In this document: in pieces, positions 45,012 through 54,211 of the stretch
How the letters are laid out: the number at the start of each line of letters is the position of its first letter
Numbering within the stretch: position 1 is the stretch's first letter
Assembly (NCBI GenBank): GCA_030430495.1
Contig: JAUIKM010000034.1
Span: forward strand, 1 to 64,000
DNA: 64,000 nucleotides
Direction: 5' to 3'
Source: a bacterium
GTDB lineage: Bacteria > Bacteroidota > Ignavibacteria > Kapaibacteriales > UBA7675
Position numbers and translations under genes: made by a program
Notes under the pieces: generated by a model
What the model saw: the letters and a program-made list of their open reading frames with translations, nothing else
What the model was told of the DNA's origin: nothing
The model's database searches: none

Positions 45012-45722
45012 TCAGTCGACGACGTTGGCCAGGCGGATCAAGGCCTGTTTGTCCGTAATGGCGATCTTTTTACCGTTGAGCTGCACAAGGCCTTCCTTGC
45101 GGAATTCGGAGAGCAGGCGTATGCAGCTCTCGGTCGCCGTGCCGACGATGTTGGCCAGGTCCTCGCGCGTCAATTGAATATCCAGCGTAGCGCCGTCGTC
45201 GGCCGTGCCGAAGGTGGAATTGAGCATCAGCAGCGTCTGGGCCAGGCGCTCGCGGACGGGCAGTTGCGAGAGTTCAACCATACGCTCTTCGGCCTCGCGA
45301 AGGTCGTGCGTAAGCAGCTGCATAAGGCGGTTCATCAGCTGGTGATCTTCCGCGAGTATTTGCAGGAAGGTGGCCTGCGGTATGTGGCAGAGCACGGTTT
45401 CCTCCAGTGCTTCGGCCGTGGCGGAATACAGCTCGCCGCTGAGCAGAGCGCGATAACCGAGGACGTCGCCGTTTTTGGCCAGGCGCACGATGTGCTCGCG
45501 ACCGGATTCGCTCGACTTGTAGATTTTGACTTTACCTTTGAAGATGCAGAAGAGGCCGGAAGGGCGGTTGCCTTCGTAGAAAATGATTTGCCCGCGCTTG
45601 TATGAGTTGGTATTTTTTGAGCCGTCGATCTGCAGCACGCCCGAATGGCTCAAATCGCAGAGAATGGAGTTCTCGCGCGAGCCGCAGGTTTCGCACTGTG
45701 GTGACTCGAACCGCTTTTTCAT
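45012..45722 (-). CDS. FNR-like Crp/Fnr regulator with N-terminal cysteines
   Basis: 236 aa from the ATG at 45722 (MKKRFESPQC). N-terminal C10-x2-C13-x8-C22 plus C112 resembles the four-cysteine set of oxygen-sensing FNR with altered spacing. Effector-barrel fold at ~40-125 (RGQIIFYEGNRPSGLFCIFKGKVKIYK), C-terminal helix-turn-helix LTREDLANIVGTATESCIRLLSEF with the E-x3-R contacts used by FNR to read TGA half-sites. Encoded next to FNR-like boxes before ccoI; a likely activator of the cbb3 genes (inference). Confidence 0.9.
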   Translation of the reverse strand: MKKRFESPQCETCGSRENSILCDLSHSGVLQIDGSKNTNSYKRGQIIFYEGNRPSGLFCIFKGKVKIYKSSESGREHIVRLAKNGDVLGYRALLSGELYSATAEALEETVLCHIPQATFLQILAEDHQLMNRLMQLLTHDLREAEERMVELSQLPVRERLAQTLLMLNSTFGTADDGATLDIQLTREDLANIVGTATESCIRLLSEFRKEGLVQLNGKKIAITDKQALIRLANVVD

Positions 45723-45859
45723 TGCTGTACCTTTTGCCTTTCCGACGAGCGCAGTCGACACCGACCGCATTCAAATCGCTTTAAGCGATTTTTTCAACTA
45801 CCGTCGGCGCAAAAATACAAAATGCCCGGACCGCATTCCAGCTAATCGGACGCATATGC

Positions 45860-45873
45860 CTGACTTTTATCAG
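45860..45873. promoter_or_regulatory. FNR-like half-palindrome upstream of ccoI, site 1
   Basis: CTGAC-TTTT-ATCAG, a near-symmetric site sharing the TTTT spacer with the box before the cytochrome c gene. Its centre is exactly 22 bp from site 2. Confidence 0.4.
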
Positions 45874-45881
45874 GTTTTGGC

Positions 45882-45895
45882 TTGATTTGCATCAT
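45882..45895. promoter_or_regulatory. FNR box upstream of ccoI, site 2
   Basis: TTGAT-TTGC-ATCAT matches the FNR consensus TTGAT-N4-ATCAA at 9 of 10 positions. It is 121 bp before the ccoI ATG, in the 294-bp divergent region shared with the FNR-like gene. Confidence 0.6.
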
Positions 45896-46016
45896 TTAGA
45901 GCACTGACGTCCGGTCGTAATTTGCCGTTAAATCAACGAGTTCAGGCCGTAAAACTTGCATCCGTGCCGTCGATTCCCCGACGACACAACAGGCACACAC
46001 ACTTCTGCGGAACGCC

Positions 46017-48497
46017 ATGAACAGCCCGGCAACATCTTCCGTCGCAGCCAAAGAGCAATGCGCGCACTGCGGACTCGACTGCCCGGACAACGGGATTGCG
46101 CTCGACGGCGCGGCTTTCTGCTGCGAGGGTTGCCGGATCGTCTACCAGATGCTGGCTGAAAACGACCTGGACTCGTATTATTGTGCCGCGCCCACCGACG
46201 GCAGCCCCGGCAACCGCGCCGCCGCCGAGATCGACCCCGGCGATTTCGACTACCTGGAAGACGAGAGTTTGCTGGCGCGCCTGCTGGATTTCCGCAGCGA
46301 CACGCTGGCAATCGCCCGCCTGAACATCCCCGGCATACACTGCGCTTCCTGCGTGTGGCTACTTGAGAACCTGCACAAACTCGATCCCGGCGTCCTGCAG
46401 TCGGAAGTCAATTTCATGCGCAAGGAGTTGCTCCTGCGTTTTGATCCGCGGCGCAGCAGCCTGCGCGCGGTCGTTGAGTTGCTGCACAAAATCGCCTATC
46501 CGCCGGACATCCGGCTGGCGGCGGCACGCAGCGCGGAGCCTCCCAAAACGCCGCGCATCGAATGGCTGCGCCTGGGCGTGGCAGGTTTCTGTTTCGGCAA
46601 CATTATGCTCTTCAGTTTCCCCGAGTATCTGGCGGGCGCGCAGGGTCTGAGCGGCGAATTCGGGCAACTGTTTGCCTGGCTCAATCTGGCTTTGTCCCTG
46701 CCGGTGCTGCTGTTCAGCGCCGCGCCGTTCTTCCGCTCGGCGCTGACGGGTCTGCGCGGCGGCAACGTCAACATCGATGTTCCGATCGCCCTCGGCATCG
46801 TCGTGCTGTTTTTGCGCAGTCTGGTAGACATCGCAGTACTGGGCGCGCCCGGATTCCTCGACTCCATGGCCGCGCTGGTTTTCCTCCTGCTGCTGGGACG
46901 CATGTTTCAGCGCAAAACCTACGACCGCCTGGCCTTTGACCGCGACTATGCCGCCTACTTCCCTCTTTCGGTGCGCATAGAAACGACGGAGGGGCGGACA
47001 ACGACGCGCAGCCTGGACCAACTGGAGGTAGGCGATATCATCGTGGTGCGCAACGGCGAGCTGATCCCGGCGGACGCCCTGCTGCTCTCCGACTCGGCAG
47101 CGCTGGACTACAGCTTTGTGACGGGCGAATCAGCGGCGCAGCACAGCGCCAAAAACGATCTGGTTTACGCCGGCGGACGCCTGACGGGCAGTCCGGCGCG
47201 TTTTCAAACGATCAAACCGGTCTCGCAGAGTTATCTGACGGACCTCTGGAACAACGGCATTTTCGCGGACGAAAAACACGCCGGCTTCAGCGATCTGACG
47301 AATCGATTCAGCAAGTACTTCACTTTTGGCGTTGTTGTCGTCGCGGCGGCGGCGGGACTGTACTGGGCGCTGGCCGCGGGCGACTGGAGCGCCGCGGCGG
47401 ACGCGGTGACGGCCAGCCTGATCGTGGCCTGCCCCTGCGCGCTGGCGCTGGCCGCGCCTTTCACCTTCGGCACCTCGCTGGGTCTGCTGGCGCGGCGCGG
47501 ACTCTACGTTAAAAACTCGGAGACGCTGGAACTGCTGGCGGCGACTTCCGCGATCGTGTTTGACAAAACCGGCACGCTGACCAGCGCCGAGCCGGCGCAG
47601 TTGCGCTACCACGGCCTGGAGTGCACGGTCCAGGAAGCGGCGATGACGCTGAACACGGCACAGGCCTCCAACCACCCGCTCAGCCGCGGCATCGTCAGTG
47701 TCCTGCGCGAGCAGGTGGATGCGGACGACCTGAGCGCCGTCGGCGACGCAATTATCGACGAGGTTGCGGGCAAGGGTCTGCGCGCCGATTTCTACAGCGG
47801 CCACCAGGTCCTGATCGGCGCGGCGGAGTGGCTGCGCGAACAGGGCGCCGACATGAGCGGCGAATTGCCGACGCGCGAGTCGGCCGCGCACATAGCGGTG
47901 GACGGCCGCTACATGGGTGCGTTTGTACAGAAAAACTACCTGCGCCGCGGCATCCGCGCCATGCTGGAGAAGCTGCGCGGCGCATTTAACATTTACCTGC
48001 TCTCCGGCGATACGCCGCAGCAGGAAGCCGACTTTGTCAATATGTTAAGCGGCGCTTTCGGCGGCAAACAACACCTGCGCTTCGGGCGCTCGCCGCAGGA
48101 CAAGCTGGAATTCCTGGACGAACTCGAACGCGGCGGCGCAACCACGCTGATGCTCGGCGACGGATTAAACGACGCGGGCGCGCTGCGCCGCAGCACCGTC
48201 GGCGTCGCCGTGGTGGAAAACAACGCCGCCTTTACGCCGGCCAGCGACGCCATTCTGGAAGCGCGCGCTCTGGCCGGGCTGCCGCAGTTCCTGCAGTACG
48301 CGCGCCGCGGACTGGGAATTGTCAAACTCAGTATACTTCTATCGCTCCTGTACAACGTGGTCGGTTTAACACTGGCGGTGCAGGGGCTGCTCTCTCCGCT
48401 TGTGAGCGCGGTGCTCATGCCGCTCAGCTCCATTACGGTGATTGTCTTCAGCACGCTCAGCGCGCGCCTTCTGGCTCCGCGGGAGGTTAAACAGTGA
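46017..48497 (+). CDS. ccoI: Copper-translocating P-type ATPase for cbb3 assembly
   Basis: 826 aa. N-terminal Cys-rich zinc-ribbon-like part (CAHCGLDCPDNG..FCCEGC, ~15-40), HMA domain with GIHCASCVWLLENL (~105-170), eight TM helices, TGES-type actuator motif FVTGESAAQHSAK, CPC metal site ACPCALALAAP, phosphorylation site DKTGTLTS, nucleotide motif NHPLSRG and hinge GDGLNDAGALRRS. The N-terminal double-cysteine module is CcoI/FixI-specific. It exports Cu+ for the cbb3 oxidase. First gene of the cco cluster; its TGA overlaps the ccoS GTG. Confidence 0.95.
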   Translation: MNSPATSSVAAKEQCAHCGLDCPDNGIALDGAAFCCEGCRIVYQMLAENDLDSYYCAAPTDGSPGNRAAAEIDPGDFDYLEDESLLARLLDFRSDTLAIARLNIPGIHCASCVWLLENLHKLDPGVLQSEVNFMRKELLLRFDPRRSSLRAVVELLHKIAYPPDIRLAAARSAEPPKTPRIEWLRLGVAGFCFGNIMLFSFPEYLAGAQGLSGEFGQLFAWLNLALSLPVLLFSAAPFFRSALTGLRGGNVNIDVPIALGIVVLFLRSLVDIAVLGAPGFLDSMAALVFLLLLGRMFQRKTYDRLAFDRDYAAYFPLSVRIETTEGRTTTRSLDQLEVGDIIVVRNGELIPADALLLSDSAALDYSFVTGESAAQHSAKNDLVYAGGRLTGSPARFQTIKPVSQSYLTDLWNNGIFADEKHAGFSDLTNRFSKYFTFGVVVVAAAAGLYWALAAGDWSAAADAVTASLIVACPCALALAAPFTFGTSLGLLARRGLYVKNSETLELLAATSAIVFDKTGTLTSAEPAQLRYHGLECTVQEAAMTLNTAQASNHPLSRGIVSVLREQVDADDLSAVGDAIIDEVAGKGLRADFYSGHQVLIGAAEWLREQGADMSGELPTRESAAHIAVDGRYMGAFVQKNYLRRGIRAMLEKLRGAFNIYLLSGDTPQQEADFVNMLSGAFGGKQHLRFGRSPQDKLEFLDELERGGATTLMLGDGLNDAGALRRSTVGVAVVENNAAFTPASDAILEARALAGLPQFLQYARRGLGIVKLSILLSLLYNVVGLTLAVQGLLSPLVSAVLMPLSSITVIVFSTLSARLLAPREVKQ

Positions 48498-48712
48498 GCG
48501 TCATTGTCGTGCTGATCGGATGCAGTTTGCTTCTGGCGCTGGGATTTCTGAGCGCCTTTGTGTGGGCCGTTCGCAGCGGCCAGTTTGATGACAGTTATAC
48601 TCCTTCCATGCGCATACTCTTTGACGGCCGCGGTGCAAACAAGGGGATAAGCCAAAGTGAAGCGCAGGAGAAAAATTCAGTTCGACGCAGCGATAAATTG
48701 CACAAACAATAA
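48494..48712 (+). CDS. ccoS: cbb3-type oxidase assembly protein CcoS
   Basis: 72 aa. One TM helix (~3-25) and the family phrase FVWAVRSGQFDDSYTPSMRILFD. Required for cofactor insertion into cbb3 oxidase. GTG start overlaps the ccoI stop (GTGA). Confidence 0.93.
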   Translation: MSVIVVLIGCSLLLALGFLSAFVWAVRSGQFDDSYTPSMRILFDGRGANKGISQSEAQEKNSVRRSDKLHKQ

Positions 48713-48749
48713 ACTGGTTCGTGCCTGTTGAATTATTCAGAGGTGCCCT

Positions 48750-51278
48750 GTGAGTCTTGAGAAGTTTCACTACGACAATGCTATCGTGCGCAACTTTGCG
48801 TATGCCACGGTAATCTGGGGAATCGTTGGTTTCCTGGTGGGTCTGATCGTAGCCCTTAAACTGATTTTTCCGGACTTCCTCGGTTTTATACCGGAGTTGT
48901 CGTACGGGCGTCTGCGTCCGCTGCACACCAATGCGGTGATTTTTGCCTTTGCGGGCAATGCCATTTTCCTGGGTGTGTATTATTCGCTGCAGCGGCTGTG
49001 TAAAGCGCGCATGTACAGCGACGTGTTAAGCAAGATTAACTTCTGGGGCTGGCAGGCGATTATCGTCTCCGCCGCCATTTCACTGCCGATGGGCTGGACC
49101 TCGAGCAAGGAATACGCCGAGCTGGAATGGCCTATCGACCTGGCGATTGCCGTGGTGTGGATCATCTTCGGCTGGAACATGTTCGGCACGATTGCCAAAC
49201 GGCGTGTTAAACACATGTACGTGGCGATCTGGTTTTACATCGCCACCTTCCTGACCGTCGCACTGCTGCACGTGGTTAACTCCTTTGAGTTGCCGGTGAG
49301 TTTAACCAAAAGTTACTCGCTGTTTGCCGGCGTGCAGGACGCCCTGGTGCAGTGGTGGTACGGACACAATGCCGTGGCATTTTTCCTGACGACGCCTTTC
49401 CTGGGCATCATGTACTACTTCATCCCGAAGGCGGCGAACCGACCGGTGTTCTCCTACCGGCTGTCGATCATTCACTTCTGGGCGCTGATTTTCATCTATA
49501 TCTGGGCGGGACCGCACCACTTGCTGTACACGGCGCTGCCGGACTGGGCGCAGTCGCTGGGCGTGGTGTTTTCGGTGATGCTGATTGCTCCGTCATGGGG
49601 CGGTATGATCAACGGTCTGTTGACGCTGCGCGGCGCCTGGGACAAGGTGCGCGAAAGCCCCGTGCTGAAGTTTCTTGTGGTCGGCGTCACGGCCTACGGC
49701 ATGTCGACGTTTGAAGGGCCGATGATGTCGCTTAAAAGCGTGAACGGACTGACGCACTACACGGACTACGTGATCGGCCACGTGCACATGGGCGCACTGG
49801 CATGGAACGGCGGTCTGACCTTTGCGATGCTGTACTTCATTCTGCCGCGTATTTTCAACACGCAGCTGTACTCCAAACGCCTGGCGAACATGCACTTCTG
49901 GGCGGCCACGCTGGGCATCGTGTTCTACGTATTCCCGATGTACATCGGCGGTATCACACAGAGCCTGATGTGGAAAGAATTCGGCGACAACGGCCTGCTG
50001 GCCTATTCGAACTTCCTGGATACGGTAACGCAGATCATTCCGATGTACGCACTGCGCGCCGTGGGCGGCTCCCTCTTTATTGTCGGCGCACTTATCGGCA
50101 CGTTCAACCTGTTTAAAACTGTCGGCAGCGGAACGCTGGTGCGCAACGAAGAGGACGAACATCCGGCGCTGCCGCGCAAAGCGCGCAACGACGGACACAA
50201 ACAGAGCTGGCACCGCGTGCTGGAAGCCAAACCGACGAAGTTTGCCCTGCTGACGCTGCTTGCAGTCCTGATCGGCGGTGTGATAGAATACATCCCGACG
50301 GCCATGGTGGAAGCCAACGTGCCGACGATAGCCAGCGTCAAGCCCTACACTCCGCTGGAACTGGAAGGACGCGACCTGTATATCCGCGAAGGCTGCAACA
50401 ACTGTCACTCGCAGATGATCCGTCCCTTCCGCTCCGAAACGGAGCGCTATGGCGAATACTCCAAAGCGGGCGAATTTGTCTACGACCACCCCTTCCTGTG
50501 GGGCTCGAAACGGACGGGTCCGGACCTGCACCGCATCGGCGGCAAGTGGAACGACGCGTGGCACTACAACCACATGCTCGACCCGCAGTCGACCTCGGCC
50601 GGCTCGATCATGCCTGCCTACCCCTGGCTGGTTGACGATCAGCTGAACTCCTCGCTGATAGCCGATAAAATCGCGGCGATGCGCGCGTTGGGCGTGCCCT
50701 ACGAAGAAGGTTATGAGGAACAAGCCCTGGCCGACCTGGAGATGCAGGCGACGGCGATTGCGACGGGCCTGGCGGAGAACAACATCGACGTTGCGCCCGA
50801 CCGCGAGATCATCGCGCTGATAGCCTACCTGCAACGCCTCGGCACGGACATCAAGGCCAAAGCCGAAGAGGAAGTTGCGATGGACGAGGATGCTGTTGAA
50901 GAACCCGAATGGATCGACGCTTCCGGGCTGGAGTTCCTGACGGACGACGAGAGCATCGCCGCGGGACGCGAGATCTACCTGGGCGCGGGCCAGTGCGCTG
51001 CCTGCCACCGCGAAGACGGCGGCGGCGATGTGGGCCCCAACCTGACGGACAAGTTCTGGATCAGCGACTGCTCGCTGGAAGGCATTATCAACTACTCCGT
51101 GACCGGCTATGAAGGCAAGCTGCACATGCCGGATGCGGCAGGTGAAATGTTAAGCCTTGACGACCTGCACCTGCTGGCGAGCTACGTGTATTCGCTGCGC
51201 GGCAGCAACCCGCCGGATGCCAAAGAACCCGACATGGATATGGAATGGGAATGCTACGAAGAGGAAGGCGACGAGTAA
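48750..51278 (+). CDS. ccoNO: cbb3 oxidase CcoN-CcoO fusion with an extra C-terminal cytochrome c domain
   Basis: 842 aa; GTG start at 48750 with AGAGGTG upstream. Residues ~1-475 are CcoN: LHTNAVIFAFAGN haem-b ligand, WWYGHNAVAFFLT CuB ligand, GPHHLLYTALPDW and HVHMGALAWNGG. A linker and TM anchor (~493-510) lead to CcoO with CNNCHSQMIRPFRSE (~549). After ~720 comes a further class-I cytochrome domain: GREIYLGAGQCAACHRED (CAACH ~749-753), GPNLTDKFW and LHMPDAAGEM. The N-O fusion is known in Bacteroidota; the third module is paralogous to CcoP encoded downstream. High-affinity proton-pumping O2 reductase core. Confidence 0.95.
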   Translation: MSLEKFHYDNAIVRNFAYATVIWGIVGFLVGLIVALKLIFPDFLGFIPELSYGRLRPLHTNAVIFAFAGNAIFLGVYYSLQRLCKARMYSDVLSKINFWGWQAIIVSAAISLPMGWTSSKEYAELEWPIDLAIAVVWIIFGWNMFGTIAKRRVKHMYVAIWFYIATFLTVALLHVVNSFELPVSLTKSYSLFAGVQDALVQWWYGHNAVAFFLTTPFLGIMYYFIPKAANRPVFSYRLSIIHFWALIFIYIWAGPHHLLYTALPDWAQSLGVVFSVMLIAPSWGGMINGLLTLRGAWDKVRESPVLKFLVVGVTAYGMSTFEGPMMSLKSVNGLTHYTDYVIGHVHMGALAWNGGLTFAMLYFILPRIFNTQLYSKRLANMHFWAATLGIVFYVFPMYIGGITQSLMWKEFGDNGLLAYSNFLDTVTQIIPMYALRAVGGSLFIVGALIGTFNLFKTVGSGTLVRNEEDEHPALPRKARNDGHKQSWHRVLEAKPTKFALLTLLAVLIGGVIEYIPTAMVEANVPTIASVKPYTPLELEGRDLYIREGCNNCHSQMIRPFRSETERYGEYSKAGEFVYDHPFLWGSKRTGPDLHRIGGKWNDAWHYNHMLDPQSTSAGSIMPAYPWLVDDQLNSSLIADKIAAMRALGVPYEEGYEEQALADLEMQATAIATGLAENNIDVAPDREIIALIAYLQRLGTDIKAKAEEEVAMDEDAVEEPEWIDASGLEFLTDDESIAAGREIYLGAGQCAACHREDGGGDVGPNLTDKFWISDCSLEGIINYSVTGYEGKLHMPDAAGEMLSLDDLHLLASYVYSLRGSNPPDAKEPDMDMEWECYEEEGDE

Positions 51279-51316
51279 CAACATCTGTCAACAGTTAATC
51301 AACTAACGGGAAAACC

Positions 51317-51532
51317 ATGTACAAAGACGTTCTGAGCTCCATAGAGGGCATCGACATCTACCCGATTATTTCCCTGCTGATATTTGTTGTGTTCTTCGCC
51401 GGCCTGATCATCTGGGTAGCGCGAATGGACAAGAACAAACTGCGGGAACTGGCCGCACTGCCGCTGGAAGCCGATGCATTACGCGAATACAAGCAACAAT
51501 CCAACCTGTCTTCCGGGAGGACATTACGATGA
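51317..51532 (+). CDS. ccoQ: CcoQ/FixQ-like small subunit
   Basis: 71 aa with a single TM helix (IDIYPIISLLIFVVFFAGLI, ~14-34) followed by a charged segment (ARMDKNKLRELAALPLE). Position between ccoNO and ccoP is diagnostic. Stabilises the complex. Its TGA overlaps the ccoP ATG by 4 bp. Confidence 0.88.
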   Translation: MYKDVLSSIEGIDIYPIISLLIFVVFFAGLIIWVARMDKNKLRELAALPLEADALREYKQQSNLSSGRTLR

Positions 51533-52134
51533 GCCAGGATATGCACGACGAGAACCTGCTGGATCACGAATACGACGGCATCCGCGAGCTGGATAATCAA
51601 TTGCCGCGCTGGTGGGTCTACGGATTCTACTTTACCATTATCTTCGGCATGGCATACATGCTCTACTGGCACGGCACCGACGCCGGCCTCAGCTCGGCCC
51701 AGGAGTACGAAGCCGAGCTGCAGGAAGCCTTTGACGTCTACGGCATCGACCCTGAAAAGGGCGCCAACGACCCCGTGCGCATCATGGCCGGGATGACGCT
51801 TGAACTCAGAACCGACGAAGCCAATCTGTCCGCAGGACGCGAGATTTTCAACACGAGCAAAGGCAACTGCTACACCTGCCACCTGGAAGACCTGGGCGGC
51901 AGCATCGGCCCGAACCTGACGGACAACTACTGGATTCACGGTTGTGATCTGGAGTCCATCGTGACGAACATCATCACCGGCTTCCCGGAAAAAGGCATGA
52001 TCCCCTACGGCAGCGGCAACCCGCTGACGGAGGACGAACTGCTGCAGGTGGCCAGTTACGTGATTTCGATGCGCGGTACATCGCCGGCCGACCCCAAACC
52101 GGTCGACATGGAGCGCGCCGTCGAATGTGAATAA
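51529..52134 (+). CDS. ccoP: cbb3 oxidase subunit CcoP, short single-haem form
   Basis: 201 aa. N-terminal phrase LLDHEYDGIRELDNQLPRWW and a TM helix (~30-48) identify CcoP. Only one haem site is present, CYTCH (C114, C117, H118), whereas dihaem CcoP proteins are near 300 aa. The haem domain shares GPNLTDNYW, DLESIV and ASYVISMRGTSPADPK with the C-terminal domain of CcoNO, so one haem domain appears to have moved or been copied. Confidence 0.93.
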   Translation: MSQDMHDENLLDHEYDGIRELDNQLPRWWVYGFYFTIIFGMAYMLYWHGTDAGLSSAQEYEAELQEAFDVYGIDPEKGANDPVRIMAGMTLELRTDEANLSAGREIFNTSKGNCYTCHLEDLGGSIGPNLTDNYWIHGCDLESIVTNIITGFPEKGMIPYGSGNPLTEDELLQVASYVISMRGTSPADPKPVDMERAVECE

Positions 52135-52205
52135 CACACTTGGATTACACGGTTGGTATCTTAGTCGATTAAGGCGGAATTAACACAAGCGCGGAAGGGA
52201 CTGTC

Positions 52206-53657
52206 ATGGCTGATGTGAAAGAACAAGGTGGGGACGAATCGTTTCGCGACCACCTGTACAACGTCGCGGAGGACGGCAAGCGCCTGAAGATCTACCCGAA
52301 AAAACCGGCGGGGCGCTTCTACCGCGGCCGCACCTGGTTCAGCTGGTTGCTGTTGGTCTTGCTGTTCTCCGGCCCGTTCATCAAAATCAACGGGCATCAG
52401 TTGCTGCTGTTAAACATCCTGGAGCGCAAATTTGTCCTGTTCGGCATTCCCTTCTGGCCGCAGGACTTCCACCTGGTGGTGCTCTCGGGACTGACGCTGA
52501 TCGTGTTTATCGTGCTGTTCACGGCAATCTACGGACGGGTCTGGTGTGGCTGGGCCTGTCCGCAGACGATTTTTCTGGAAATGGTATTCCGCAAGATTGA
52601 ATACCTGATCGAAGGCGATGCACCGCGGGCGCGCAGCCTGGATCGCCGCAAGACCGACTTCAACAAGGTCTGGAAAAAGGCGCTTAAACACAGCATCTTT
52701 TTTACCTTGTCCTTTTTGATTGCCAACGTGTTTTTAGCGTACATCATCGGTTCGGACGAACTGATTACGATTATAACCGATCCGATCGACGCGCACATCG
52801 GCGGACTGTTAAGCATTGTGATTTTCAGCCTGGTGTTTTACGGCGTCTTTGCCAAGTTCCGCGAGCAGGCCTGCATCATTGTTTGCCCCTACGGCCGCTT
52901 TCAGTCGGCACTGGTGGATGAAAACACGATTGCGGTTACCTACGACTTTAAGCGCGGCGAGACGCGCGGGCACCTGACGCGCGAAGACAAAAACCGCATG
53001 CAGGAAGGCGCGCCGCTCAAAACGGAACAGCGCGGCGACTGCATCGACTGCCACCAGTGCGTGGACGTCTGCCCGACGGGCATCGACATCCGCAACGGCA
53101 TCCAGCTGGAGTGCGTCAACTGCACGGCGTGTATCGACGCCTGCGACGACGTGATGGACAAAATCAACCAGCCGCGCGGTCTGGTGCGCTACGCGTCCTT
53201 AAACAGCATTAAACACCCCAACAATCGCCTGTTCAGCAAACGCGTGGTTGCGTACAGCGGCGTGCTCGTTGTGCTGATGGGGCTGCTCGGTTATTTCTTC
53301 TCCATCCGCGGCGACGTGGAAGCAACCATCCTGCGCCAGCGCGGCACGCTGACGACCAGACTCGAAGAAGGCGTTTACGGCAACTTCTTCCAGTTTAACA
53401 TTGTCAACAAGACCTTCGACGCAATGGAGTTCGACATCCGCCTGTTGCAACCGAGCGAGGGCAGCCTGCGCATGATAACGGAAGAACGCTCGATAGAAGG
53501 ACAGACGAGGGTCACGGGACGCTTTTTGATCAGCATGCCGGAGACGGCGCTGAAGGGCGTGCAGACGCCGATGAAACTGGGAATATTCAGCGGCGACAAA
53601 CTGCTGGAAGAAGTCAAGATGTCGTTCCAGGGTCCGTCGCAGTCAGGCGGACGTTAG
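52206..53657 (+). CDS. ccoG: CcoG/FixG/RdxA-type membrane ferredoxin
   Basis: 483 aa. Five or so TM helices; CGWACPQTIFLEM and CIIVCPYGRFQSAL upstream of two [4Fe-4S] motifs (GDCIDCHQCVDVCPTGID, ECVNCTACIDACDDVM, ~279-315). Periplasmic Ig-like C-terminal domain (~370-480). Supports copper reduction and maturation of cbb3 oxidase. 71 bp after ccoP. Confidence 0.95.
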   Translation: MADVKEQGGDESFRDHLYNVAEDGKRLKIYPKKPAGRFYRGRTWFSWLLLVLLFSGPFIKINGHQLLLLNILERKFVLFGIPFWPQDFHLVVLSGLTLIVFIVLFTAIYGRVWCGWACPQTIFLEMVFRKIEYLIEGDAPRARSLDRRKTDFNKVWKKALKHSIFFTLSFLIANVFLAYIIGSDELITIITDPIDAHIGGLLSIVIFSLVFYGVFAKFREQACIIVCPYGRFQSALVDENTIAVTYDFKRGETRGHLTREDKNRMQEGAPLKTEQRGDCIDCHQCVDVCPTGIDIRNGIQLECVNCTACIDACDDVMDKINQPRGLVRYASLNSIKHPNNRLFSKRVVAYSGVLVVLMGLLGYFFSIRGDVEATILRQRGTLTTRLEEGVYGNFFQFNIVNKTFDAMEFDIRLLQPSEGSLRMITEERSIEGQTRVTGRFLISMPETALKGVQTPMKLGIFSGDKLLEEVKMSFQGPSQSGGR

Positions 53658-53676
53658 ACGATAACAGGAGCCGAAG

Positions 53677-54201
53677 ATGAGCACTTCACCAAACAAGATA
53701 CCGTTGCAGGACCGCCCCGCCGGCGGCGAGCGCGAGTCCTCCACCTGGAGGCAGGGCGGCAAGTTCTGGATCTATGGGATTTTTGCCGCGTTCGGGATTT
53801 TCATCAGCGGCGTCGGCGTGTTTCTGTTTATCGCCTTTTCGCAAAATTTTGACCTGGTCGAGGACAATTACTACGAGCAGGATCTGGTGTACGACGCCCA
53901 GCAGGAGCGCGCTCAAAACGGTCTGGATTTCGGCCGCGACCTGAAGGTCGAGTACGACCGCCCGAGTAAAAATATCCGTGTGGATTTTGGGGCGGACATG
54001 CGCGGACCGCTGCAAGCCAGGGTGCAACTATACCGGCCGGCGGACGCGAGACTGGACGAGTTCCACACGCTGGAGTTCAACAAAGCGCCGTTGCGCGGCG
54101 AGATCGACGCACGGCATCTGGCCGCCGGCAAGTGGAAGGTAAAAATCACCTGGGAACACGAAGGGCGCGAACACTTTTCCGAAGTTGAGCTCGAAATCTG
54201 A
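53677..54201 (+). CDS. ccoH: CcoH/FixH-like assembly protein
   Basis: 174 aa. One TM helix (~28-52) then a beta-rich extracytoplasmic domain with the FixH phrase LVEDNYYEQDLVYDAQQERAQ. Needed for cbb3 assembly, associated with CcoI. 19 bp after ccoG. Confidence 0.92.
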   Translation: MSTSPNKIPLQDRPAGGERESSTWRQGGKFWIYGIFAAFGIFISGVGVFLFIAFSQNFDLVEDNYYEQDLVYDAQQERAQNGLDFGRDLKVEYDRPSKNIRVDFGADMRGPLQARVQLYRPADARLDEFHTLEFNKAPLRGEIDARHLAAGKWKVKITWEHEGREHFSEVELEI

Positions 54202-54211
54202 CAGGCGCGCA

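Noticed and set aside
49593-51125. 510-codon minus-strand frame
   Set aside because: Antisense shadow of ccoNO; no recognisable domain.
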